A DNA stretch of 16,687 nucleotides from Minisyncoccota bacterium. GTDB lineage: Bacteria > Patescibacteriota > Minisyncoccia > Phycocordibacterales > Phycocordibacteraceae. Every line of letters starts with the position of its first letter. The stretch's first letter is position 1. The notes under the pieces are model-generated. The model worked only from the letters and a program-made list of their open reading frames with translations. It made no database searches and had not been told where the DNA came from. The translations under genes and the position numbers were made by a program. Positions 6,729 through 13,264 of this stretch are shown piece by piece. The stretch lies in NCBI GenBank assembly GCA_018062165.1, contig JAGOSU010000014.1:1-16687 (forward strand), written 5' to 3'.

Positions 6729-7592
6729 TTAGTCGAAGAGGGTTATCAAATAGGTATCAATCTCGCGCTGGTCGAGGTCGTAAAAATTCTTTCCGTCCTT
6801 ATGAAGGTCGCGAGCCAGGTCGGTACCGACGAAGCGCCAGTGCCAAGGCTCGTACTGATAATACGTGTTTCCTTTAGGATAGGAAAGAACAAACCCGTAG
6901 CGGTAGGCATTCTTGGTAAGCCAGGTGAATGCCTCTGATTGGTCAAAGCCTGCAAAGGAAGAGCCGATGGCGTCTGTCGTGAAATCTACGGTCGTACCAA
7001 GCTGGTGCTCAGAATAGCCCTGGTCAGCAGAGAAGGCGTTAGCTCCACTGCCGTAGGTAACCTTGTAGCCTGATTTGAGCGCTGCTTGCGTCCCGAAGGA
7101 ACGGTACCCAGAGATGACCTTCAAGTCGATATCGTCATCCTCAGCATCCTCAAGCAGGTCTTCAAGGAACGGCCATACCTTTTCATGCACAGACTCGCTT
7201 TCGCCGTACACGTACTTCTTCTTAATAGACACTGCACCGGTAGGTGAGTAGTTTTCGTTGAGGAAGTAGATTTTGGAATACTTCTGCAGAAGTTCCGGGT
7301 CAGTCTTCGCAAGCTTATCGAGGTCGCCTACCGTTCCGCTGATGTCTTTGATTTGGTCTTCAAAGGCATTGTTGCGTTCGCGTTCGGCCTCTAGGTTGCC
7401 GCCAAGCTCTGTGTTCTGTGCTTCTGCTCTGGCGAGGTCAGCGGAGACTGTCGCGAGCCTTGCCTCGTAGTCGGCCACGAGGGCATCAAGCGATGTTTTG
7501 GAGTCCTTGTAGTACCACAGAAACCCAAGGGCTAAGGCCACAATGACTACCACGAGGGCGGCGATTGCCGCCTTAAGGTTGGCTGCCTTCAT
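6729..7592 (-). CDS. Membrane-anchored VanY-type D-alanyl-D-alanine carboxypeptidase (M15B)
   Basis: This zinc peptidase is expected to trim the terminal D-Ala from peptidoglycan stem peptides outside the membrane. It has 287 residues: an N-terminal membrane anchor (about 7-27), a predicted coiled coil (about 33-95) and a C-terminal M15 domain. The active-site pieces are SGYRS (161-165), SEHQLGTTVDF (194-204, zinc ligands His196 and Asp203) and EPWHWRF (248-254, general base Glu248 and ligand His251). All are intact. The coiled coil may mediate dimerisation or hold the domain away from the membrane. It is the first gene of a pair with purH, 2 nt apart. An extended -10 box lies 6 nt upstream of the ATG. 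Confidence 0.92.
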   Translation of the reverse strand: MKAANLKAAIAALVVVIVALALGFLWYYKDSKTSLDALVADYEARLATVSADLARAEAQNTELGGNLEAERERNNAFEDQIKDISGTVGDLDKLAKTDPELLQKYSKIYFLNENYSPTGAVSIKKKYVYGESESVHEKVWPFLEDLLEDAEDDDIDLKVISGYRSFGTQAALKSGYKVTYGSGANAFSADQGYSEHQLGTTVDFTTDAIGSSFAGFDQSEAFTWLTKNAYRYGFVLSYPKGNTYYQYEPWHWRFVGTDLARDLHKDGKNFYDLDQREIDTYLITLFD

Positions 7593-7598
7593 GAGAGC

Positions 7599-7604
7599 AT
7601 CTTA
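7599..7604 (-). promoter_or_regulatory. Extended -10 (TG-C-TAAGAT) for the carboxypeptidase-purH operon
   Basis: On the minus strand TAAGAT is preceded by TG plus one base and ends exactly 6 nt before the ATG at 7592, predicting a leaderless start. Confidence 0.5.
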
Positions 7605-7640
7605 GCATTTTGGCCTCATCCTTCCCACACGGCCCCGGGC

Positions 7641-7646
7641 TATACT
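7641..7646 (+). promoter_or_regulatory. TATACT -10 box for the membrane-anchored unknown gene
   Basis: TATACT ends 7 nt before the ATG at 7654. The 61-bp gap to the divergent carboxypeptidase gene holds both -10 boxes and no other obvious element. Confidence 0.55.
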
Positions 7647-7653
7647 TACCGGT

Positions 7654-8202
7654 ATGAGAACTGCACTTATTTTCCTTGTCATCGTGGCGTTGGTGCTTGG
7701 TGGGTCATGGTTGACCTCCCGCATACAGTCGGTCGCCCCTGAAGCGCCCAACGATGGATGGAAGCTCCACACCGCCCTCGACTTCACCATCGAATATCCG
7801 CCAGAGTACAGTGTTGAGTCTGAAGTGAACCAGGTTTCCTTTACGGTAGGCACAAGCACGTACGAAGGTACGAATCTTTCTTCCGACACCAAGCTTTCAG
7901 TTGAAAGTAGAGAAGGAGAATGTAACGCAGAGGCGTTCGTCGATAGTCCAGCTTCCTCAACCGTTGTGACGGACCGGGGTGTAACGTATTCGTTCGTTAC
8001 AGTCTCTGATGCGGGAGCAGGTAATCGTTACGAGGAAATGGTTTATGTGCCGGTGGACAGCACTCCGTGCCGAGCGGTCCGTTATTTCATCCACTCGACC
8101 GTTGTAGAAAACTACGAGCCCGGTACCGTGCGTGCCTTCGACCGCGACGCACTCATTGCGACCTTCGACCGCATGCGCCATTCTGTAACCGAACTCTACT
8201 AG
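7654..8202 (+). CDS. Membrane-anchored exported protein of unknown function
   Basis: The 182-residue protein has one N-terminal hydrophobic helix (about 4-19) with little charge before it, and no lipobox cysteine. The rest is a predicted extracytoplasmic beta-rich domain. The segment around 42-54 (DFTIEYPPEYSVE) resembles the start of PsbP-like domains, but this is only a resemblance. Two cysteines in the exported part (90 and 138) could pair. I cannot assign a function. It is divergent from the carboxypeptidase gene and upstream of the DUF5666 gene, with 115 bp between. Confidence 0.75.
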   Translation: MRTALIFLVIVALVLGGSWLTSRIQSVAPEAPNDGWKLHTALDFTIEYPPEYSVESEVNQVSFTVGTSTYEGTNLSSDTKLSVESREGECNAEAFVDSPASSTVVTDRGVTYSFVTVSDAGAGNRYEEMVYVPVDSTPCRAVRYFIHSTVVENYEPGTVRAFDRDALIATFDRMRHSVTELY

Positions 8203-8282
8203 CCTTCATCTACCGCTCATCTAAGCCGTACAACGATGGCGAGGTGCGTAATCTGCACCCATCGCATCCGTCTCTATACGTA

Positions 8283-8297
8283 TGCGGCATATCCGCA
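8283..8297 (+). other. Small hairpin in the DUF5666 gene leader region
   Basis: TGCGG-CATAT-CCGCA forms a 5-bp stem with a 5-nt loop, 20 nt before the DUF5666 ATG and just after a TATACG (8275-8280) that could be a -10 box. Its role, if any, is unknown. Nothing else recognisable lies between 8203 and 8317. Confidence 0.3.
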
Positions 8298-8317
8298 CTA
8301 ACGGAAACATCAGAAGT

Positions 8318-8806
8318 ATGAACACCAACCTTACGAAGAAGACACTGCTTGCCGTACTTATCACAGCACTTGTGATAGGCCCGGCAGCAGCGTTCGCTCG
8401 CAATGACGAAGACAAGGGAAACAAACCCATCATTCGTCCAGCAACGCTCGTGCAACTTACTGCTGGCGGAACCGCACTTGTGCGTGGTGGGGAAGTGACG
8501 GCGATTAACGACGATGTGGTGACGGTACAGACGGATCTCGGTGACGTGGAGTTCACGTGGACCGTCGACATCGACAGCGATACCGAACTCCTTACGCGTA
8601 CGGGTGACGACTTCGACCTTGAAGACCTCGAGGTAGGAGACACTGTCAGCTTTAGCGGCACACTTGAGTCCACGTCTCGTGTGGATGCGAGTGTTCTCAA
8701 GGAATGGTCTGAAGACGAGGACATGAACAGGAAAGACCATGCCAAGGAGTTTGGCCTCAAGCTTAAGAATTGGTTCAGCAGCCACTGGGGTTTCTGGGAG
8801 AAATAA
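8318..8806 (+). CDS. Secreted DUF5666-domain protein
   Basis: From the ATG at 8318 the product has 162 residues. It starts with a good signal peptide: Lys7-Lys8, a hydrophobic core 9-25 and a probable AFA cut near residue 27. An upstream in-frame ATG at 8282 would add 12 polar residues before the signal and is not preferred. The region at about 58-118 (GGEVTAINDDVVTVQ and the following acidic beta-rich stretch) matches the OB-like DUF5666 pattern. The C-terminus is charged and then Trp-rich. The gene is directly upstream of the sigma factor gene but separated from it by a strong terminator. In related genomes DUF5666 proteins often sit beside sigma/anti-sigma pairs, so a link to that circuit is inferred. 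Confidence 0.75.
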   Translation: MNTNLTKKTLLAVLITALVIGPAAAFARNDEDKGNKPIIRPATLVQLTAGGTALVRGGEVTAINDDVVTVQTDLGDVEFTWTVDIDSDTELLTRTGDDFDLEDLEVGDTVSFSGTLESTSRVDASVLKEWSEDEDMNRKDHAKEFGLKLKNWFSSHWGFWEK

Positions 8807-8822
8807 CAGCAACGTGCTCCCA

Positions 8823-8850
8823 CAAAAGCCCCGCTTTCGCGGGGCTTTTG
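8823..8850 (+). terminator. Intrinsic terminator between the DUF5666 and sigma genes
   Basis: CAAAAGCCCCGC, a TTTC loop and GCGGGGCTTTTG form a perfect 12-bp stem. The stem carries its own A-run and T-run, so it may work on both strands. Its last two bases (TG, 8849-8850) are also the TG of the following extended -10 promoter. Confidence 0.9.
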
Positions 8851-8851
8851 G

Positions 8852-8857
8852 TATGCT
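8852..8857 (+). promoter_or_regulatory. Extended -10 (TG-G-TATGCT) for the sigma/anti-sigma operon
   Basis: TATGCT is preceded by TG plus one base from the end of the terminator stem. Transcription would start at about 8864-8866, right at the ATG of a 13-codon ORF and about 45 nt before the sigma gene start. Confidence 0.5.
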
Positions 8858-8865
8858 GTGACTAT

Positions 8866-8907
8866 ATGCAGGGGAAGGGTAATAGGCAGCCACTCGCTGC
8901 GTCATAG
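8866..8907 (+). CDS. Putative leaderless 13-residue leader peptide (uORF)
   Basis: An ATG 8 nt after the -10 box opens a frame encoding MQGKGNRQPLAAS, ending in TAG at 8905-8907. The sigma gene ATG follows after only three bases (GAT), in the same reading frame. The predicted transcript begins at or next to this ATG, so ribosomes could load on it without a leader and then re-initiate at the sigma gene. The coding status is inferred from position only; the peptide resembles nothing I know. Confidence 0.35.
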   Translation: MQGKGNRQPLAAS

Positions 8908-8910
8908 GAT

Positions 8911-9420
8911 ATGGACTCGAAAGCGACTGAGACGGCGTTCCTTGACCTGCATACTCGCTTTGCGGACCCGCTCTTCCGGCATGCCTACTTTAAGGTAAGT
9001 GACCGCGAGATAGCGCTCGACATCACGCAGGAATCGTTCCTCCGGATGTGGGACTACCTCACGGCCGGCAACGAGGTCGATAATCCGAAAGCGTTCCTTT
9101 TCCGGATAGCGGGGAACCTGATTATTGACCACTACCGCAAGAAGAAGAGCTCCTCACTCGAGACATTGCAAGAAACAGGCTTCGATCCAGCTGGAGCGGA
9201 CGCGGCAACGATTACGGACGCAGCGGCAGGAAAAGAAGCTCTCTCAATGCTTTCGGAGCTCCCGGAGAAAGACCGTGAAGCGCTTCTCATGCGGCATGTG
9301 GAGGATCTGTCGGTTGGGGAAATAGCCGCTATTTCAGGCGAATCCCCGAACGTTATTTCGGTTCGCATCCATCGCGCCACCAAGAAGCTCCGAGCACTAC
9401 TCGACCATGGATCCACTTAA
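8911..9420 (+). CDS. ECF-like sigma-70 family RNA polymerase sigma factor
   Basis: The 169-residue protein has the two-domain layout of ECF sigma factors. Region 2 (about 14-75) contains DREIALDITQESFLRMW and the YRKKK end of the -10-binding part. Region 4 (about 108-163) contains LPEKDREALLMRHVEDLSVGEIA and the helix-turn-helix IHRATKKLR. There is no region 1.1 or 3. It would direct RNA polymerase to a limited regulon when released by its anti-sigma factor. The next gene overlaps its end by 14 nt and encodes a membrane protein of the expected anti-sigma type. No Shine-Dalgarno sequence precedes the ATG. A promoter and a short upstream ORF lie within the preceding 60 nt. Confidence 0.93.
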   Translation: MDSKATETAFLDLHTRFADPLFRHAYFKVSDREIALDITQESFLRMWDYLTAGNEVDNPKAFLFRIAGNLIIDHYRKKKSSSLETLQETGFDPAGADAATITDAAAGKEALSMLSELPEKDREALLMRHVEDLSVGEIAAISGESPNVISVRIHRATKKLRALLDHGST

Positions 9421-10573
9421 AACACTCAAGCACTCGCTTTCCACACTGCGCCTTTCAGACGCGGAGCGTTCCGCCATGCGCGAGGTTCTTCTCACCCGCA
9501 TGCGGGCAACTGCGGCCGAACCACGCATTCCGTCACCGTACGGAGGCATTTTCATGACTCTCACGTTCCAGAGGACTACCGCCTTCCTTGCCGTCTTCGC
9601 TGTTTTGGTAAGTAGTGCAGGGGGCGTCTCGCTTGCTGCTGAAGACGCTGTTCCAGGAGACGCTATGTACGCGCTTAAAGTTAACGTGAACGAGCCGCTC
9701 TATACACTTACCGCAGTTACTCCTTCCGCAAAAGCTGCGGTTGCCACCTCTCGTGCCGAGCGCCGCCTCAAGGAAGCGGAGGTCCTTGCAGCACGCGGCT
9801 CGCTTGATGAGACTGCAGTGGCTGAACTTTCTGAACGTTTCCATGATTCAGCAGATGAGGCCGCTTCACACATTGAAGAACTCTCCGATACAGCACCCGA
9901 AAAAAGTATTGATGCTTCTGTTGAACTTGAGTCGGTGCTTTCTGCCCACGGTCGTATTATCGACGACATCATTGCCGCACGTAATGGAGATACTGAAGAG
10001 GCACTCGCGATGCTGCGAGTCGACATCGCAGAGAAGAAAGAGAAGGTAGCACTGGAGCGCGATGAAAGCGATGTCCCATCAAAGGAAGCAAGCGAGCACG
10101 TGCTTGCTGATGCTGCGCGTGATGCGGAGGTTGCAGTGCGCGATCTTGCAGAGCGCTCCGAAGGACTGACGGCCGAAGACTCGCTCGCCATCGGCAATCG
10201 CGTTGCGCTGATTACCGAGGCAATTGATAGCGGCAAGGCCAAACACGAACTCGGTGCGTACCAGGGCGCTGTCGCTGACTTCGCGCGTGCAAAGACTGCC
10301 ATCGGGGTAGGCAAGCGTCTTCTTGAGGCGAAGTTTCGCTTCGAAACCCCGGAAGAAGAGGTGGCGACTGATGCGTTCGTCGAAGGAGAGGTAGCTGCTG
10401 AACCTGCTGCTGAGGTTGCGACACTCTCTGCACCAGCAATGATGAAGGTGATGGCGACTACGAGCGCAACGACCACTGCATCTTCCACCGAGGAAGCTGT
10501 TGAGAATGTCGAGCGACCGCAGCGTCGCTCTGGCTCCTGGTATCGTCCTATTCGCATCGACTTGGCACCCTAA
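9407..10573 (+). CDS. Membrane anti-sigma factor with DUF5667-type exported domain
   Basis: This 388-residue single-pass protein follows the sigma gene with a 14-nt overlap, so the two are translationally coupled. Residues 1-55 are cytoplasmic, basic and helical and are the likely sigma-binding part. A membrane helix spans about 57-77. Right after it comes AVPGDAMYALK (81-91), the typical DUF5667 opening, followed by the RAERRLKEAE-like helix (116-125) and long Ala/Glu-rich helices to about 310. The C-terminal part (about 320-375) is low-complexity Ala/Glu/Thr/Ser, probably unstructured. Anti-sigma function is inferred from position and topology; no zinc-binding ZAS motif (His-x3-Cys-x2-Cys) is present. 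Confidence 0.82.
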   Translation: MDPLKTLKHSLSTLRLSDAERSAMREVLLTRMRATAAEPRIPSPYGGIFMTLTFQRTTAFLAVFAVLVSSAGGVSLAAEDAVPGDAMYALKVNVNEPLYTLTAVTPSAKAAVATSRAERRLKEAEVLAARGSLDETAVAELSERFHDSADEAASHIEELSDTAPEKSIDASVELESVLSAHGRIIDDIIAARNGDTEEALAMLRVDIAEKKEKVALERDESDVPSKEASEHVLADAARDAEVAVRDLAERSEGLTAEDSLAIGNRVALITEAIDSGKAKHELGAYQGAVADFARAKTAIGVGKRLLEAKFRFETPEEEVATDAFVEGEVAAEPAAEVATLSAPAMMKVMATTSATTTASSTEEAVENVERPQRRSGSWYRPIRIDLAP

Positions 10574-10757
10574 GGCGCCGGGGAGACCAAAAGTGCTTAT
10601 GCTTCGGCCTCCCCAGCTCTATCTCACGATATGGTCGGAGGCGCAGTTTCCGCGCTCCTTGTGTAGGGTGCTCATACAGTGCGTTACGACGGTAGGTGAT
10701 GGTTAGAACTGGTAATAGATCATTACCGTACCAAAGCCCCTGTGAACGAGAGATGAA
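10574..10757. other. Intergenic region with two hairpins between convergent operons
   Basis: Two inverted repeats lie here. The first has arms 10580-10588 and 10606-10614. As plus-strand RNA it has an A-C mismatch, but as minus-strand RNA the same position becomes a G-U pair, giving a 9-bp stem with a 17-nt loop, so it is better suited to the histidine kinase transcript. The second is GGTAAT-AGATC-ATTACC (10711-10727). Neither has a T-run. No gene is seen; no tRNA-like cloverleaf or T-arm was found. Confidence 0.45.
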
Positions 10758-11858
10758 TTAGGCGTCGTCGCGCTTCTGAGGGCCAAAATACCTCGAGAAA
10801 TCTACCTCTACCTTGCTTGTGCCTGGCTCCTCTTTCTTTTGCGCATCCTTTCCACAGGGAAGCGTGACGGTGACGCTGGTGCCATGATTAGGGGCGCTCT
10901 TAATGGTAATGCTGCCATGATGCATCTTCACGAGCTCTGAGACGATGGCAAGTCCAAGACCTGAACCACCGCTTCCGCGGGTGCGTGAGGAGTCGGCACG
11001 ATAGAACGGCTCGAAGATGCGCACGAGGTCCTTCTCCTCAATACCAATACCGGAGTCTTCCACCGTAACCGTGAGGTGTCCTCGGTAATCGGGCAGGACT
11101 GAAAGGTGTATCGTGCCGCCGCTTGGAGTGTAGTTACTAGCGTTTTTGAGAATGTTCATGACAATCTGCTCAAGCGCGGTAGCGTTACCCCAGACGATGT
11201 TGTAGTCGTTGGTCTCTATGGTAAGAACAACTTTCTTGCGAGTGATATAGCTTTCAAGATGAGTGGCGACGCGTGCCACGACCTCTTTCATATCAACGTT
11301 CGTAAACGGAACTTTCTCAGGCTGTACGAGCACGTTCAGTGAAAGGAGGTTGTTGATGATATCCGAGATGCGATCAAGCTCCTCGACGGTGCTTGTAAGT
11401 GTCTCGCGGGCATCCTTAGGTAGAGTATCGTCAAATAACGTTACCTCAGTATTGGTTTTGATGATGGAAAGGGGAGTGCGCAGTTCGTGTGCGATGTTTC
11501 CGATGAACTGCTTCTGGCTCTCAAGTGCGTTGCGTGTCGGCGCAAGCGTGAGGCGGGTCAGCAGGTAGCCGAAGACGGCAGTCGTAAGTGCGATGCCTGC
11601 CGCAACGAAAAGGAGATTGCGGTCCTTGAGGTACTCAAGGTTGCTGACGATGTATGAACTCGTCGTGGTGGCACCGCTTGCGATGCTTGTCATGATGCCC
11701 AAGAGCAGATTGGTGGAGACGTCGTCGTAGAGTATGGAGAACCCGACCGCCACCAAGAGGAGGATGAGCAGCGTGAACACAACCTGTAGGACGATGACGT
11801 TGAGTTCCGTCCTGAAAAACAGGTCGTGTTTGTACTTACGCGCGAAGGCGATAGCCAA
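10758..11858 (-). CDS. Transmembrane sensor histidine kinase
   Basis: From a TTG start at 11858 this is a 366-residue kinase. A basic N-terminus leads to TM1 (about 20-44), a loop of roughly 37 residues outside the membrane, TM2 (about 82-103), the HisKA helix with the phosphate-accepting His124 (IAHELRTP) and a complete HATPase domain. The latter has an N box with NILKNASNYTP (235-245), DSGIGI (268-273), FEPFYR (282-287) and GSGLGLAIV (298-306). The frame is open further upstream, but those codons overlap the response regulator by up to 122 nt. The TTG at 11858 overlaps it by 23 nt and abuts a GGGGGG run. The start is uncertain; a TTG at 11876 is an alternative. The sensed signal is unknown. 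Confidence 0.88.
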   Translation of the reverse strand: MAIAFARKYKHDLFFRTELNVIVLQVVFTLLILLLVAVGFSILYDDVSTNLLLGIMTSIASGATTTSSYIVSNLEYLKDRNLLFVAAGIALTTAVFGYLLTRLTLAPTRNALESQKQFIGNIAHELRTPLSIIKTNTEVTLFDDTLPKDARETLTSTVEELDRISDIINNLLSLNVLVQPEKVPFTNVDMKEVVARVATHLESYITRKKVVLTIETNDYNIVWGNATALEQIVMNILKNASNYTPSGGTIHLSVLPDYRGHLTVTVEDSGIGIEEKDLVRIFEPFYRADSSRTRGSGGSGLGLAIVSELVKMHHGSITIKSAPNHGTSVTVTLPCGKDAQKKEEPGTSKVEVDFSRYFGPQKRDDA

Positions 11859-12510
11859 CCCCCCTAACCGTTTCAATGAGGGATGGTTCGTCGGGCGCGT
11901 CGAGTTTCCTGCGGAGGTTTTTGACATGGACGTCGATGACATTGCTGAACGATTCATAATTGAAGTCCCAGAGGTGTGAGAGCAAATCCTCGCGGTTTAC
12001 CACCTCATTGGGGTGCCGTAGGAAGTATTCTAGCAGTGTAAACTCCTTAAGCGTAAGAGGTACCTCCACTCCGGAGCGGCGGACGATATGCTCGGAGGGA
12101 TCGAGCTCGATGTCTGCCACTCGCAGCACATCGGGCACGGTGGTAGCTGGACGCCTGAGAAGGGCGTGGACACGAGCCAAGAGTTCCTCGAACGAGAAGG
12201 GCTTCACGAGGTAGTCGTCGGCTCCAGAGAGAAGGAGTCGCACCTTATTCTCCACCTCGTTACGGGCGGTGAGCACAAGAATAGGCACTGTGACTCCCCG
12301 GGCCCTCGCCCCCTCACAGACCTCGTAGCCCGATTTTGAAGGGAGCATAAGGTCAAGAATCACCAGATCGTAATCGCTCCGGTGAACTGAGAGGCGGGTA
12401 AGTGCCTTGTCTCCGTCGTCCACCATATCGACCGCGTACCCACGCTTCTCAAGACCCTTCTTGATTCCCTCTGCGAGCTTCTGCTCGTCCTCTACGATAA
12501 GTATTCTCAT
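11836..12510 (-). CDS. OmpR/PhoB-family response regulator
   Basis: The 224-residue protein has a complete receiver domain (1-120) with the acidic pair Glu7-Asp8, phospho-acceptor Asp53, Thr81 and Lys103. A winged-helix DNA-binding domain of OmpR type follows (about 127-222), with TLKEFTLLEYFLRHPNEVVNREDLL and the VDVHVKNLRRKLD recognition helix pattern, ending in the family-typical ETVRGVGYRL. The downstream histidine kinase gene overlaps its end and is its obvious partner. A palindrome/direct repeat lies 53-69 nt upstream of the start and is a candidate autoregulatory site. Confidence 0.95.
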   Translation of the reverse strand: MRILIVEDEQKLAEGIKKGLEKRGYAVDMVDDGDKALTRLSVHRSDYDLVILDLMLPSKSGYEVCEGARARGVTVPILVLTARNEVENKVRLLLSGADDYLVKPFSFEELLARVHALLRRPATTVPDVLRVADIELDPSEHIVRRSGVEVPLTLKEFTLLEYFLRHPNEVVNREDLLSHLWDFNYESFSNVIDVHVKNLRRKLDAPDEPSLIETVRGVGYRLRA

Positions 12511-12562
12511 GGAACGTCCAACTAAGCTGCTAATACCTAACGCTCCAAGTTCATCATATCTA

Positions 12563-12579
12563 TCATGAACGGTTCATGA
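12563..12579. promoter_or_regulatory. Candidate response-regulator operator (palindrome / 11-bp direct repeat)
   Basis: TCATGAAC-G-GTTCATGA is a perfect inverted repeat of 8-bp arms around one base. It also reads as a direct repeat, ATCATGA (12562) and TTCATGA (12573), with an 11-bp period, the spacing typical of PhoB/OmpR-type sites. It lies upstream of the response regulator gene. A minus-strand TATAAT (12591-12586) sits just upstream, so the element could overlap that transcription start. A single GTTCATGA recurs at 13237-13244. Confidence 0.45.
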
Positions 12580-12585
12580 AGGGCA

Positions 12586-12591
12586 ATTATA
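12586..12591 (-). promoter_or_regulatory. TATAAT box upstream of the two-component genes
   Basis: A perfect TATAAT on the minus strand overlaps the region just after the stop of the upstream same-strand gene. Transcription would begin near 12579, at the edge of the palindrome, with a leader of about 69 nt. Other weaker -10-like strings (TATGAT near 12558, TATTAG near 12535) exist, so the true promoter is undecided. Confidence 0.35.
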
Positions 12592-12595
12592 TGCC

Positions 12596-13204
12596 TTATT
12601 TCCACTCTGTTATCCTCCCGGCCGTACGCTCCACCTTGGAGGCAGGACGCAGCAGCTTCAGGTTCTTCTTCGGCACGACTGGGAAATGGCGAGTGCGGTC
12701 AAGGCGTTTGGAGATATGCCAGAGGTCCTTCTCGTCAGTCACCCACACATCGCCGAGTGTAGAGAGGTCGAAGGGGGTCGAGTAGCTTTCGAGTGTCTTC
12801 TGGCCAGTTGAGTTTAAGAAGTACTCATGGAAGTAGGAGAGGGCAAGCTCGCGCACGGTCTCATAGATTGGGTCCCGATAGCGCAGCACCGCGTGGTTGG
12901 TCTTACTTATGGCGCCCCAGTAGCCATTCTTACGAAAGAGTGCGACTACATGTTCCTGGTCCTTCTTGTGTGTCTTAAGGTCAAGCAACAATGGCTTCTC
13001 TCCGTGAAGCCAGAGAGCGGTTGCCGCAAGCAGAGCGCCCTCAAGGCAGTGCGCACGCCTCGCCTCGAGCACTCTTCGAGGGGACATCAAGGTCTCCCCA
13101 CCTTTCTCGAAGTTGAAGGGAAGGGATTCAAGGTAGTCCTGAATCTTCTGCGGGGACGAGAGGCGTCGTAGGGAAGAGAGCTCTTTCTTTGAGAGGCCAA
13201 GCAT
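12596..13204 (-). CDS. Conserved protein with transglutaminase-like Cys-His core
   Basis: From the ATG at 13204 the product has 202 residues. It belongs to an uncharacterised family I recognise by its pattern: RRAHCLEGALLAA (50-61), GEKPLLLDL (68-76), DQEHVVALF (82-90), YWGAISKTNHAVLRYRDP (95-112) and LSYFHEYF (122-129). An invariant-looking Cys53 followed by His85 and a polar residue (Asn103 or Asp111) resembles the transglutaminase/cysteine-peptidase fold. The fold is inferred and the substrate is unknown. The frame is open upstream to 13807, but that part is antisense to the next gene. A second ATG at 13213 is possible; 13204 is preferred because a TACTAT box ends 7 nt before it. Confidence 0.72.
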   Translation of the reverse strand: MLGLSKKELSSLRRLSSPQKIQDYLESLPFNFEKGGETLMSPRRVLEARRAHCLEGALLAATALWLHGEKPLLLDLKTHKKDQEHVVALFRKNGYWGAISKTNHAVLRYRDPIYETVRELALSYFHEYFLNSTGQKTLESYSTPFDLSTLGDVWVTDEKDLWHISKRLDRTRHFPVVPKKNLKLLRPASKVERTAGRITEWK

Positions 13205-13211
13205 GGTTTCC

Positions 13212-13217
13212 ATAGTA
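13212..13217 (-). promoter_or_regulatory. TACTAT -10 box for the transglutaminase-like gene
   Basis: TACTAT on the minus strand ends 7 nt before the ATG at 13204, matching the leaderless spacing of its neighbours. It overlaps the alternative ATG at 13213, which argues against that start. Confidence 0.45.
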
Positions 13218-13236
13218 CACCGCTTGTTAACTGAGT

Positions 13237-13244
13237 GTTCATGA
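13237..13244. promoter_or_regulatory. GTTCATGA half-site in a divergent promoter region
   Basis: This octamer equals one arm of the palindrome at 12563-12579. It lies midway between the -10 boxes of the divergent genes starting at 13204 and 13265. The other arm is not conserved (about 3 of 8 matches), so regulator binding here is speculative. Confidence 0.25.
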
Positions 13245-13252
13245 GGACGTGA

Positions 13253-13258
13253 CATACT
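13253..13258 (+). promoter_or_regulatory. Extended -10 (TG-A-CATACT) for the PQQ-dehydrogenase-like gene
   Basis: CATACT is preceded by TG plus one base (13250-13252) and ends exactly 6 nt before the ATG at 13265, predicting a leaderless start. Confidence 0.5.
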
Positions 13259-13264
13259 TAGCGC

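Noticed and set aside
9700..10557. 285-codon Ser/Ala-rich open frame on the minus strand
   Set aside because: It is antisense to the anti-sigma gene; its low-complexity Ser/Ala composition mirrors that gene's Ala/Glu codons.
10574..10757. tRNA or small RNA gene in the gap
   Set aside because: No T-arm consensus or acceptor pairing; only two simple hairpins are seen.
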